A stretch of DNA of 5,696 nt from Armatimonadaceae bacterium (GTDB taxonomy: Bacteria; Armatimonadota; Armatimonadia; Armatimonadales; Armatimonadaceae), in the NCBI GenBank assembly GCA_030446525.1, contig JAUJNC010000120.1, positions 1 to 5,696 on the forward strand, in the 5' to 3' direction. Each line of letters begins with the position of its first letter. The stretch's first letter is position 1. Shown in pieces: positions 1-5,696 of the stretch. The notes under the pieces are model-generated. The model was not told the DNA's origin. It worked only from the letters and a program-made list of their open reading frames with translations, and made no database searches. The position numbers and the translations under genes are program-made.

Positions 1-76
1 CTGGTGGCTCCAGATCGTCGAGGTCAGGCACGCTGAGCCGCTCCAGGGTAGCTCCGGCTTCTGGCTCTTGCGGCAC
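1..76 (-). CDS. Start of a downstream operon gene, cut by the window edge (unknown product)
   Basis: A GTG codon at 76-74 opens a frame that stays open to the window edge (25 codons visible). The predicted N-terminus is acidic and proline-rich and begins MPQEPEAGATLERLSVPDLD. A GGGG run lies 5 bases before the GTG and could serve as a weak ribosome-binding site. It would start 15 bases after the stop of the STAND gene, which fits an operon. The frame is the same as that of the STAND gene, so the stretch could instead be a C-terminal continuation of that protein past its TAG stop. Twenty-five residues are too few to recognise a family, and no function is proposed. Confidence 0.42.
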   Translation of the reverse strand, partial: MPQEPEAGATLERLSVPDLDDLEPP

Positions 77-91
77 TGCGGCCCCGTACTG

Positions 92-3043
92 CTACCAGGC
101 GTGCGCCAGCAGATCGCCCAGGACCGCCTGGACGCGGCGCGGCATCTCGGCGGAGAGTCGTCCGGGCAGGAGCGCGCGGACCCGCTCGGGGCGCAGGGCC
201 GCCAGCCGGGTCAGCAGCACGAGGGTCATACCGGCGCCCTTGCCGTCTAAGGTCGAACACGCCGACAGGGCGTCCAGAACGGCGTCCACGTTCGATTCAA
301 CTTCCGCTAGCGGGACAAGCAGCTGTAACACGTGGGCGCGAGCGCCGCTGCGCTCACGAGCGGCCTGCCGCAGCACGGCGGCGCGGATCCGCTGCGGCCG
401 CTCGAAAGAGATGGGCAGCAGCGCCCGGGAGGCCCTTGCCCGTACGTCCGGCTCATCGGCCTCCAGTTCGCGCAGTAGAGCATCCAGGTCTTCTGACTCG
501 TCGAACAGGGCCACGCGCCCGCGCAGCTCGTCCAGGCGATCTTCCAGCATCTCCCGCACGTCGCGGGGCTCACCCGAGTGCTGCCGTGCGTCCCAATCCG
601 CCATGCGCCGCAGGAGGGGGCGCGCCACGCGCGCGGCCTCCTGACTGTCTATCTGCTCCAGCGGCCTCAGCGCGCCGCGCAGGAAGTCGAAGCGCGTCCT
701 GTTCTCGCTCATCTCTTTGGGGCGCGCGATGTCGCGCCGGAGCCGCAAGGAGATGACAGGGGCCGCCCATCTGGGAGCGACGCAGAGCGCGGCGCCCAGC
801 GCGATCTGCCCTTTGAAACGCTGGCGCTGCTCTTCGTCCAGGTACAGCTCCGCGATCCAGCGGCGGGCGAAGGGCGCGCGACCGGCAAGCCTGCCCAGCG
901 CCCGGCAGGCGTTCCACAGGGCGTGCGACTCCCCGCGGTTGGCCCAGGCGGTGAGCAAGGCGCACAGGCGCGGGATGTCCACCTCGGTCCGTTGGACCAA
1001 CCCTTCGGACAGAGCGTGGAGCCAAGTGGGGTCGCGCTCGAGCGTCTGCTCCGCCCAGTCGAGCGGATCTGCTGCGGCGATAGCGCCGCGCACGAGGGCG
1101 GTCATGACGCCGTCATCTTGCCCCGGAACCATCCCGCACAGGAGCGCGTCCGCCTCGCCCCGGGTGATGCGACCCGCCAGAAGCCGCGCGGTCAGCCGGT
1201 CGCCGAACTGCGGGTTGGCGAAGGCCACGTAACCTTCGGGCCGGTCCTTGTCGCCCGCGCCGGTCAGGATGTCCTCCGCCACGAGCCGGCTGTAGACGGC
1301 GGCGCCCTTCCCCGGCACGAATTTGTCTAGGAGCACCTTGGCCTCGCGGATGCGGACGCCGCCACGGCGCCCCTGCCAGAGGCGCTGCGTGAGCGCCTCA
1401 AGAGCCTCCCGCAGTTCGGCAGAATCGGTGTCGCTGACGGCACGGGCGACAGAGCCGAGGTGCCTCCGGGCGGCGGCATCCAGAAGGCCATCGATGTCCA
1501 CGACGGGGGGAGGAGCCGCACCCGCGACGACCTGTTCCAGGAACTCGGAAAGCAGGTAGCCGTTGCGCAGAGGAGCATAGGCCGGCTGGCGCAACAGGCG
1601 GGCGAGGTGGCGCACGAGGGAGGCGTCGGTCGGGAACCATCGATCCAAGACCTTTTCCACCTCGCCGGCGCTCAGTGTGGGAAGCTCCGCGCTGTAGAGC
1701 GAGGCCTGCTCCAGCGAGCCGCCGGGGCGGAAGAGGTAGGGAGAGAACACGTCCCCGGGGAGATGAATGCGCTGCCAGATGCTCTGCCGTGCCGTGATGA
1801 CGAGCTTGACCCGGCGGCGCGCTGCCTCCTGGCACAGCAGTTCGAGACGCTGCACGAACGAAGCGGGCGGGTCCGGCAGGGGCAGGTCGTCGAAGATGAC
1901 AACCAAAGGCTCCGCGCTCGGTGCCGCGGCTGCGGCTTGCAGGCGCTGCCAAATCTCCGCCCCATTCATGTGTGTAGGGGCCCACTCCCGAAGCGACTTG
2001 GCAGCCAGCAGCGACAGCGGGTCCGAAGACGACAGGTCAGCTGCCGGCAGGAGGAGCCGGAGCGTGCCATGCCGGTGCTGCATCGCCCACTGGCGGCACA
2101 GCCACGACTTGCCGGTGCCGCTGTCGCCAGCCAAGACAAAGAGCGTTTGGTCACTCCGCAGGAAATCTTCGAGCCGCGCCGTGACGTGCGGGCGCTCTAT
2201 GCACAGCGCGGGCGACCAGCGAGAACAGGCGCTTTCGACCTGCGCCTGGCAGGCCTGGACGGGATCCGTCTCCAATGGAAATTGGGGGCGCAGAGGGATT
2301 CCCGTCTCCTGTTCCAGTGTGGCAAGGGAGACCGTGACGGGGCGCCCGTCGCCTCCCCCCGCGATGTGCAGGAGCGCGCCTTCGAGAGCCTGCAGGATCT
2401 GATACTTGGTCCTCTGGTTGGGGTAAAGCGAGAGGAGACTCTCTCGGATTTGGCTTTCGATCAAGTCCAGCGGCAACGGCTTGCACTCGGCGATGTGCAA
2501 CAAGACGCGCTTTGCCAACTCTTCTATCGCTGAGAGCGAAACGGGTGACGAAGCGTTCTTGCTGCACTCGCTTTGCGCCTCCGAAAGAATGGCGTCGAAT
2601 TGCTCCTTCAAACCTGAATGCTGCGCCGGGTCGCGGACAAAGGACTCAAGCTTCTTCGATCGAACCGGCGCCGGTGATACGAGACGCACCGACCAGGAGC
2701 GTCCTCCTGCCTCGGAGAGGAACGCGTCCAGGATAAAGGTCAGCAGGAGCTTTTCGCTGAGCAGTGCACTGATAGTCCAGGGCGAGTCTCCTGATTTGAG
2801 CTGGACCCACTCATCCTGCTGAGGATGCGAGCTCTGCTGGAGACGGGCATGGAAGAGGGTGTTCGGGTCCGCTCTTGTGTTGAGCAGATCATTGCCGGCA
2901 TAAAAAGAAGTACTGCCCGTCCCCTCGCACAACAGCGAATAGGCGGCAAAAGCAAGATGGTAATGCGCCCCTTTGAAGCCGCTCCAGTCGCCGCGCGCCT
3001 CCTCCACGAGGGCGTCAGGAACAGATGTAGGGTCAGGTGACAT
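92..3043 (-). CDS. Nuclease-like / STAND P-loop NTPase / helical-repeat protein, probable antiphage sensor (Avs-like architecture)
   Basis: The protein has 983 residues. Residues about 18-125 look like the dsDNA-nuclease domain found in Cap4/DUF4297-type effectors: an early SGFKGAHYHLAF helix, a GND at 50-52, WVQLKSGDSPWT at 79-90 with Q81-x-K83 as the QxK variant of the PD-(D/E)XK core, then a hydrophobic helix. Residues 170-255 are helical and resemble the linker that follows this domain in such proteins. The NTPase core has Walker A GDSGTGKS at 306-313, Walker B VVIFDD at 381-386 and a strand ending in TAR (417-419). A winged-helix-like segment ends with FANPQFGDRLTARLL (608-622), a pattern seen after STAND NTPase cores. 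The remainder is leucine/arginine-rich helical repeat, probably HEAT/TPR-like. STAND proteins of this type sense a ligand through the C-terminus, oligomerise with ATP and unleash the effector. That role is inferred here. At 983 residues it is shorter than classical Avs proteins. The ATG start has a weak AGAG 8 bases upstream. The gene begins 20 bases after the recombinase gene and ends in TAG. Confidence 0.85.
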   Translation of the reverse strand: MSPDPTSVPDALVEEARGDWSGFKGAHYHLAFAAYSLLCEGTGSTSFYAGNDLLNTRADPNTLFHARLQQSSHPQQDEWVQLKSGDSPWTISALLSEKLLLTFILDAFLSEAGGRSWSVRLVSPAPVRSKKLESFVRDPAQHSGLKEQFDAILSEAQSECSKNASSPVSLSAIEELAKRVLLHIAECKPLPLDLIESQIRESLLSLYPNQRTKYQILQALEGALLHIAGGGDGRPVTVSLATLEQETGIPLRPQFPLETDPVQACQAQVESACSRWSPALCIERPHVTARLEDFLRSDQTLFVLAGDSGTGKSWLCRQWAMQHRHGTLRLLLPAADLSSSDPLSLLAAKSLREWAPTHMNGAEIWQRLQAAAAAPSAEPLVVIFDDLPLPDPPASFVQRLELLCQEAARRRVKLVITARQSIWQRIHLPGDVFSPYLFRPGGSLEQASLYSAELPTLSAGEVEKVLDRWFPTDASLVRHLARLLRQPAYAPLRNGYLLSEFLEQVVAGAAPPPVVDIDGLLDAAARRHLGSVARAVSDTDSAELREALEALTQRLWQGRRGGVRIREAKVLLDKFVPGKGAAVYSRLVAEDILTGAGDKDRPEGYVAFANPQFGDRLTARLLAGRITRGEADALLCGMVPGQDDGVMTALVRGAIAAADPLDWAEQTLERDPTWLHALSEGLVQRTEVDIPRLCALLTAWANRGESHALWNACRALGRLAGRAPFARRWIAELYLDEEQRQRFKGQIALGAALCVAPRWAAPVISLRLRRDIARPKEMSENRTRFDFLRGALRPLEQIDSQEAARVARPLLRRMADWDARQHSGEPRDVREMLEDRLDELRGRVALFDESEDLDALLRELEADEPDVRARASRALLPISFERPQRIRAAVLRQAARERSGARAHVLQLLVPLAEVESNVDAVLDALSACSTLDGKGAGMTLVLLTRLAALRPERVRALLPGRLSAEMPRRVQAVLGDLLAHAW

Positions 3044-3051
3044 TGGTATCG

Positions 3052-3055
3052 CTCT
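3052..3055 (-). promoter_or_regulatory. Weak ribosome-binding site of the STAND gene
   Basis: On the minus strand AGAG lies 8 bases before the ATG at 3043. An AGGTT sits further upstream, at the end of the recombinase gene. The match to the anti-Shine-Dalgarno is poor, so translation may depend partly on ribosomes arriving from the upstream reading frame, which ends 20 bases earlier. If so, the premature stop in that upstream gene could lower expression of the STAND protein. Confidence 0.35.
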
Positions 3056-3063
3056 GTGTAACC

Positions 3064-3948
3064 TCAGTGGTCGACGGGCAGGGCTCCCACTGCCCGCTCC
3101 TTGTCCTTCTCGCTGGGCAGGCTATAACGCCGCACCGTCTCGAGCCGGGCGTGGCCCGTCAGCTCCGCCACCAGCACGATGTCCTCGCCGGCACGGATCA
3201 GGTTGGTGGTGAAGGTGTGGCGCAGCACGTGCGCCGATAAACCCTCGATCGCAGACTCTGCTCCCAGCCGGTCCATCATCTTGTCGATCCAGCGCGTGGA
3301 CAGACGCCCCCCCTGATAAGAGACAAAGCAGGGCACCCCCACTCCCCCGTTCTCGGGAGTGCCCCACCGCTCCCTTCGCTCCCGCAGCCACGAGAGCAGC
3401 GCCTCTCGTGCCAGCGGGTGCAGCGGCGCCTCGCGCTGCCGGTCCCCTTTGCCTTTGCGCACGACCAGCTTGCCGCGCCGATCAGACACGATCACGTCCG
3501 CCAGCGCCACAGAGGCCAGCTCTGCGATCCCGAGACCCGAGTAGCCGCGCGTCTAGGCGCTCGCCCTGTCTCGGGTGCCCGGGGTCCGCTCGATGGCCCG
3601 CAGCAGCCGCGTCAGCTCCTCGGCGGTCAGGGCGCGCGGGGCGAGCTGGGGCAGGTCCTCACGTTTGACATGGGGCACCGAGAGGCCGGCGAATTGGCAG
3701 AAGGTGTGCAGCGCCGCCAGCGCCTGATTGACCGATGCCGGAGCGAGCCTTCGGCTGTGCCTGAGGTGCTGGCGCCAGTCGCGTGCGGCGAAGGTGCGCT
3801 CGTGCTCGTCGGCAAGCACAACCTCAGGGTCTTTGCCGCTCTGGGCGAGGAAGTCCGCGAAGCCTTGCATCAGGCGCAGGTACGCCCGCTGGGTGTGGGG
3901 CGAGGTGCCCGCGCGAGATAGCCAGTCGGAGAAAGGCTCAAGCGTCAT
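3064..3948 (-). pseudogene. Tyrosine recombinase (XerC/D-like integrase), interrupted by an in-frame TAG and lacking catalytic Arg I
   Basis: Read through, the frame gives 294 positions, the usual length of XerC/D-type recombinases. Residues 1-85 form the SAM-like core-binding domain (SDWLSRAGTSPHTQRAYLRL near the start). The catalytic domain follows from about 109 (ALTAEELTRLLRAI). Codon 132 is TAG (3553-3555), and both sides are in the same frame, so this is a nonsense change, not a frameshift. The flanking text RDRASA-stop-TRGYSGLGIAEL aligns without gaps to the family pattern RDRA-x6-YTGLRxxEL. The first catalytic Arg of GLR is therefore Gly140 (codon GGG, 3529-3531), and the hydrophobic helix before it is degraded. 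The rest of the catalytic set is intact: lysines at 165/167 (RKGKGDRQ), HVLRHTF with H240 and R243, H266 in TGH, and Y275 in RRYS. The ATG overlaps the yhcG-like stop (ATGA). The 3' part could restart at the GTG at 3510 but would lack the DNA-binding domain. A sequencing error is possible for the stop but is less likely to explain both defects. Confidence 0.85.
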
Positions 3949-5156
3949 GGCTGCGGGTCTTCTCCTTGCTCGGGCGCAGGCAGGGCAGCAGACTCCGAAC
4001 GGCGGGCCAGCTGCTCGCGGCCGCGGCGCACCGCCTCTTTGAGCCTCTGCTCCAGCAGCGGCTGGGGCAGTTTCTCGGTCAGGTACTGCGCCACCCGGAT
4101 GTCACCGCGGTCCAGCTGCAGCAGCGCCACCTGCTCCGGGCCCGCCTCGCTGCACAGGATCAGGCCGATAGGCGCCTCCTCTCCTGCCCGGCGCTCATAG
4201 CGGTCCAGCCACCGAAGATACAGCTCCATCTGCCCCTTGTAGTCCGGCTTGAACTCCCCGATCTTGAGCTCGATGGCCACCAGGCGGCGCAGGTCCCGGT
4301 GCAGGAAGAGCAGGTCCAGGGCGAAGTCCTTTCCGTCGATCACCATGCGCTTCTGCCGGGCCACAAAGGCGAAGCCCGCCCCCAGCTCCAACAGGAACCC
4401 CTCCATCTCGCGCAGGATTGCCGCTTCCAGATCTTTCTCGCTGTAGGTGTCGGCGAGCCCCAGGAAGTCCAGCAGGTAGGGATCACGGAAGACCAGCTCC
4501 GGCGTCATCCGGTCCTCGTCCCGCAGCCGCTCCAACTCCTGCCGGACAAGCTCGTCCGTGTTCCTGGATAGGGCAGTGCGCTCGTAGAGCATGCCCTGGA
4601 TCTTGCCCTGCAGAGCGCGCACGCTCCAGCGCTCCTGTGCGCACATCTGGGCGTAGAACTGGCGCTGCAGCGGCTGCTTGAGCGGGAGCAGTTCGAGGAA
4701 GTGGCTCCAGCTCAATTGTCGGGACAGCGTCCCGACAATCTCTCGGTCGGGGAACACTTCAGCGAACTGGAGCATACGCAGCAGGTTGTCGCGGGTGAAG
4801 CCCCTGCCGAACTCGGCGCTGAGCTGCCGGGCCAGCGTGGCCACGACCTGTCGCCCGTACGCGGCGCGCTGCTCTCCAAGGACGTTTTTGCGCACGCGCT
4901 GGCCGATGTCCCAGTAGAGCAAGGTGAGTTCCTGGTTGACGGCACTGGCAACGCGTTGGCGGGCGCCTTCAATGAGGGTGCGGATCTCGCCCAGAAGCTG
5001 GTCCTCGCTCCCGAGTGCGGAAGCGGAAGCAGCAGGTGTCTCCTCGAGCGGCGCGGGCACGTGGTTTTGGGCGCTCGTGCTCTGTTTTTTGCGTGGTGGC
5101 ACCGGGCCTTGTCTCTCCGAGGGGACCTTCCCGCTGAACTGACGCTGGAAGGGCAT
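3945..5156 (-). CDS. yhcG: YhcG/DUF1016-family PD-(D/E)XK nuclease domain protein
   Basis: The 403-residue product has both halves of the YhcG family. The N-terminal DUF1016_N helical domain (about 53-215) includes ELTLLYWDIGQRV (76-88), GFTRDNLLRMLQFAEVFPD (119-137) and RQLSWSHFLELLPL (146-159). The C-terminal PD-(D/E)XK domain (about 225-375) has an acidic helix REMEGFLLELG (249-259), FVARQKR (264-270), the metal-binding Asp281 in FALDLLF, E296-x-K298 in AIELKIGEF, then YKGQMELYLRWLD and IGLILCSE. All core nuclease residues are present, so activity is expected. YhcG proteins are common in mobile elements and near restriction-modification loci; the exact substrate is not settled. Residues 1-50 are a Pro/Ser/Lys-rich, low-complexity extension unusual for the family. 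The start is uncertain: AGGAG directly abuts the ATG with no spacing, no better start lies between it and the domain except a GTG at 5060, and the frame stays open 39 codons upstream. It is the first gene of the operon and ends in TGA overlapping the recombinase ATG. Confidence 0.9.
   Translation of the reverse strand: MPFQRQFSGKVPSERQGPVPPRKKQSTSAQNHVPAPLEETPAASASALGSEDQLLGEIRTLIEGARQRVASAVNQELTLLYWDIGQRVRKNVLGEQRAAYGRQVVATLARQLSAEFGRGFTRDNLLRMLQFAEVFPDREIVGTLSRQLSWSHFLELLPLKQPLQRQFYAQMCAQERWSVRALQGKIQGMLYERTALSRNTDELVRQELERLRDEDRMTPELVFRDPYLLDFLGLADTYSEKDLEAAILREMEGFLLELGAGFAFVARQKRMVIDGKDFALDLLFLHRDLRRLVAIELKIGEFKPDYKGQMELYLRWLDRYERRAGEEAPIGLILCSEAGPEQVALLQLDRGDIRVAQYLTEKLPQPLLEQRLKEAVRRGREQLARRSESAALPAPEQGEDPQP
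3962..3967 (-). promoter_or_regulatory. Ribosome-binding site of the recombinase gene, inside the yhcG-like gene
   Basis: AAGGAG occurs on the minus strand 13 bases before the ATG at 3948, inside the last codons of the upstream nuclease gene. The spacing is longer than the optimum, but the motif is strong. Together with the ATGA overlap it supports coupled translation and the choice of this ATG. Confidence 0.5.
4715..4739. repeat. Perfect 11-bp inverted repeat inside the yhcG-like gene
   Basis: ATTGTCGGGAC (4715-4725) and its exact complement GTCCCGACAAT (4729-4739) flank a 3-base loop. The mRNA could form a very stable hairpin at codons 140-148, which encode IVGTLSRQL. No T-run follows on either strand, so it is not a standard intrinsic terminator. 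The peptide it encodes is part of a conserved block of the family, so protein conservation may account for some of the symmetry. Confidence 0.8.
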
Positions 5157-5161
5157 CTCCT
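5157..5161 (-). promoter_or_regulatory. AGGAG abutting the yhcG-like ATG (start-site problem)
   Basis: On the minus strand a good Shine-Dalgarno core, AGGAG, touches the ATG at 5156 with zero spacing. A functional site would need about 5-9 bases. Either the ATG is not the real start, or initiation here is inefficient. No ATG, GTG or TTG lies at the proper distance downstream of AGGAG. Confidence 0.4.
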
Positions 5162-5280
5162 GTAATAGATTCTTCAGCGTCGAAGCGGATTCCTTGTTAT
5201 CAGAAGTGAAATCGCTGCCCTTTCCCGCCGGCAGTTCGCGTGTTATCCGAACCAGCTTAATCCATTCATTCTGCTAATGG

Positions 5281-5308
5281 CTCTTATCGGAATCAGGAGG
5301 CGCGTCAA
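5281..5308 (-). promoter_or_regulatory. Weak sigma-70-like promoter candidate for the operon
   Basis: On the minus strand TTGACG (5308-5303) matches five of six positions of the -35 consensus. TAAGAG (5286-5281) follows after 16 bases and is a poor -10 box. The site lies about 125 bases before the yhcG-like ATG, in the AT-richer stretch. It is the best pair noticed by eye, but the -10 is weak. Confidence 0.22.
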
Positions 5309-5460
5309 CTCCGGTTAGCGTACGTTTTCGTTCCGCTGGTTGTCGGGCCCCAACGATGATCCGCGATCCGCTGATCTCGCAGGTCGATACGCTGATGAGG
5401 TCGACCAGTGGCTTGTCGGTGACCGCACCCGCGATCCCCGCGCGTTGAACGCCCCCGCCA

Positions 5461-5483
5461 CCACACGCACAGCCCGCGTGTGG
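5461..5483. repeat. GC-rich hairpin, 8-bp perfect stem
   Basis: CCACACGC (5461-5468) and GCGTGTGG (5476-5483) are perfect complements around a 7-base loop. No T-run follows on either strand, so it is not a clear terminator. It lies just outside the repeat cluster and may belong to the same repetitive intergenic element. Confidence 0.55.
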
Positions 5484-5504
5484 CCGGCAGGAGGCGCCCG
5501 CCCC

Positions 5505-5550
5505 GGCACCGGCGCATGCATGCCGCCGCTTCGAAGTTACTTTCTTTCTC
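5505..5550 (+). repeat. Direct repeat copy 1 (46 bp)
   Basis: This copy matches 5586-5631 at 42 of 46 positions and is identical over 35 bases (5509-5543 against 5590-5624). The unit contains the self-complementary core GCATGCATGC and ends in CGAAGTTACTTT followed by CTTTCTC. Its right part (5532-5550) can pair with 5567-5585, with two mismatches and a 16-base loop. It resembles REP-type intergenic palindromes. With only two copies and a spacer that itself carries the inverted arm, it is not a CRISPR array. Confidence 0.85.
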
Positions 5551-5566
5551 GGACACCAAGGGTTTT

Positions 5567-5585
5567 GATAAATAAAGTAACTTCG
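5567..5585 (-). repeat. Inverted arm shared by both direct repeats (19 bp)
   Basis: The 19 bases GATAAATAAAGTAACTTCG are the exact reverse complement of 5613-5631, with a 27-base loop. They are the reverse complement of 5532-5550 except at two positions. The arm can therefore fold with either neighbour but not with both at once. The A/T differences in copy 2 match this arm exactly, as if the arm and copy 2 had been kept paired. Confidence 0.8.
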
Positions 5586-5631
5586 GGTGCCGGCGCATGC
5601 ATGCCGCCGCTTCGAAGTTACTTTATTTATC
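5586..5631 (+). repeat. Direct repeat copy 2 (46 bp)
   Basis: This is the second copy of the unit at 5505-5550, 81 bases downstream. It differs at CA/TG near the left end and at two C-to-A positions in the tail (ATTTATC in place of CTTTCTC). Its tail forms the perfect 19-bp stem with 5567-5585. A short TACCC-G-GGGTA palindrome follows at 5635-5645. Nothing recognisable was found from 5646 to the window end. Confidence 0.85.
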
Positions 5632-5696
5632 TTTTACCCGGGGTAGCTCTGCATTAAAGTGTGGAAGGCGAGTCCTTGCCTAAACGGGTTCAGGCT

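Larger units (their letters stand above)
5157..5504. other. Gene-free upstream region with a TAG-interrupted frame continuous with the yhcG-like gene
   Basis: No convincing gene is seen on either strand. GC falls to about 50% in 5161-5340, against the GC-biased genes to the left. On the minus strand the frame of the yhcG-like gene continues upstream for 39 codons (peptide beginning QNEWIKLVRITRELPAGKG) to a TAG at 5274-5276. Beyond that TAG the same frame is open again for at least 57 codons (5447-5277), including LVDLISVSTCEISGSRIIVG. Neither part has a usable start codon, and rare codons (ATA, CTA, TTA) appear in the proximal part. A decayed gene fragment, or a leader with chance open frames, would both fit. 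Other frames over 5305-5521 are also open and equally unconvincing. Confidence 0.4.

Noticed and set aside
578..2533. Long plus-strand frames opposite the STAND gene (578-1330 and 1460-2533)
   Set aside because: High GC makes long antisense frames common. The minus-strand protein carries Walker A and B motifs, whereas these frames show none.
3122..3391. Alternative minus-strand frame of 89 codons inside the recombinase
   Set aside because: It is a frame-shifted shadow. The catalytic HVLRHTF and RRYS motifs lie in the 3064-3510 frame.
3511..3560. Compensating frameshifts as the cause of the recombinase interruption
   Set aside because: Both flanks are in the same frame, spacing between the RDRA and YSGL motifs is normal, and neither alternative frame gives the expected helix.
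4701..5165. Plus-strand 154-codon frame opposite the yhcG-like gene
   Set aside because: It is the mirror of a well-supported family gene in GC-rich DNA and has no recognisable motifs.
5505..5631. Possible two-repeat CRISPR array
   Set aside because: Only two units, a spacer that contains an inverted copy of part of the repeat, and no cas gene in the window.
5340..5657. Plus-strand 105-codon frame with the peptide GACMPPLRSYF twice
   Set aside because: The internal repeat is only the translation of the 46-bp DNA repeats. The start is TTG without a ribosome-binding site, and the frame crosses the palindromes.
5659..5696. Possible tRNA-like end (GGGTTCAGGCT) at the right edge
   Set aside because: The T-loop consensus is not matched and no cloverleaf arms could be paired.

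Overview
The window is a GC-rich bacterial segment (the long genes are clearly GC-biased; about 50% GC in the 180 bases just upstream of them). It carries one leftward operon on the minus strand, fed from the right by a gene-free, repeat-bearing stretch. The host cannot be named from these bases. Paired GTTACTTT / AAAGTAAC hairpin repeats at the right edge resemble, from memory, intergenic palindromes common in GC-rich Pseudomonadota, so a proteobacterium is a reasonable but unproven guess.

Layout in the direction of transcription (right to left): 5505-5631 is a small cluster of direct and inverted repeats. 5157-5504 has no convincing gene. It contains a weak promoter candidate and a protein-like reading frame in the same frame as the first gene, cut by a TAG. 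3945-5156 encodes a YhcG/DUF1016-family PD-(D/E)XK nuclease. Its stop overlaps by 4 bases (ATGA) the start of a tyrosine recombinase gene (3064-3948), which is broken by an in-frame TAG and has also lost the first catalytic arginine. Twenty bases further on, 92-3043 encodes a 983-residue protein with an N-terminal nuclease-like domain (Cap4/DUF4297-like QxK motif), a central STAND-type P-loop NTPase and a long helical-repeat C-terminus. A further gene, or a continuation of the same one, starts 15 bases after its stop and runs off the left edge.

The organisation is that of a defence-island or mobile-element cargo locus. Nuclease plus STAND NTPase plus helical sensor is the architecture of Avs-like and related antiphage sensors. 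YhcG nucleases often travel with restriction systems and mobile elements, and a XerC/D-like recombinase points to a mobile origin. That the three genes act together is inferred from their tight spacing only. The points most worth checking are the compact nuclease-STAND protein, the doubly inactivated recombinase in the middle of a translationally coupled operon, the three TAG codons each flanked by an in-frame continuation, and the mutually exclusive hairpins at the right end.
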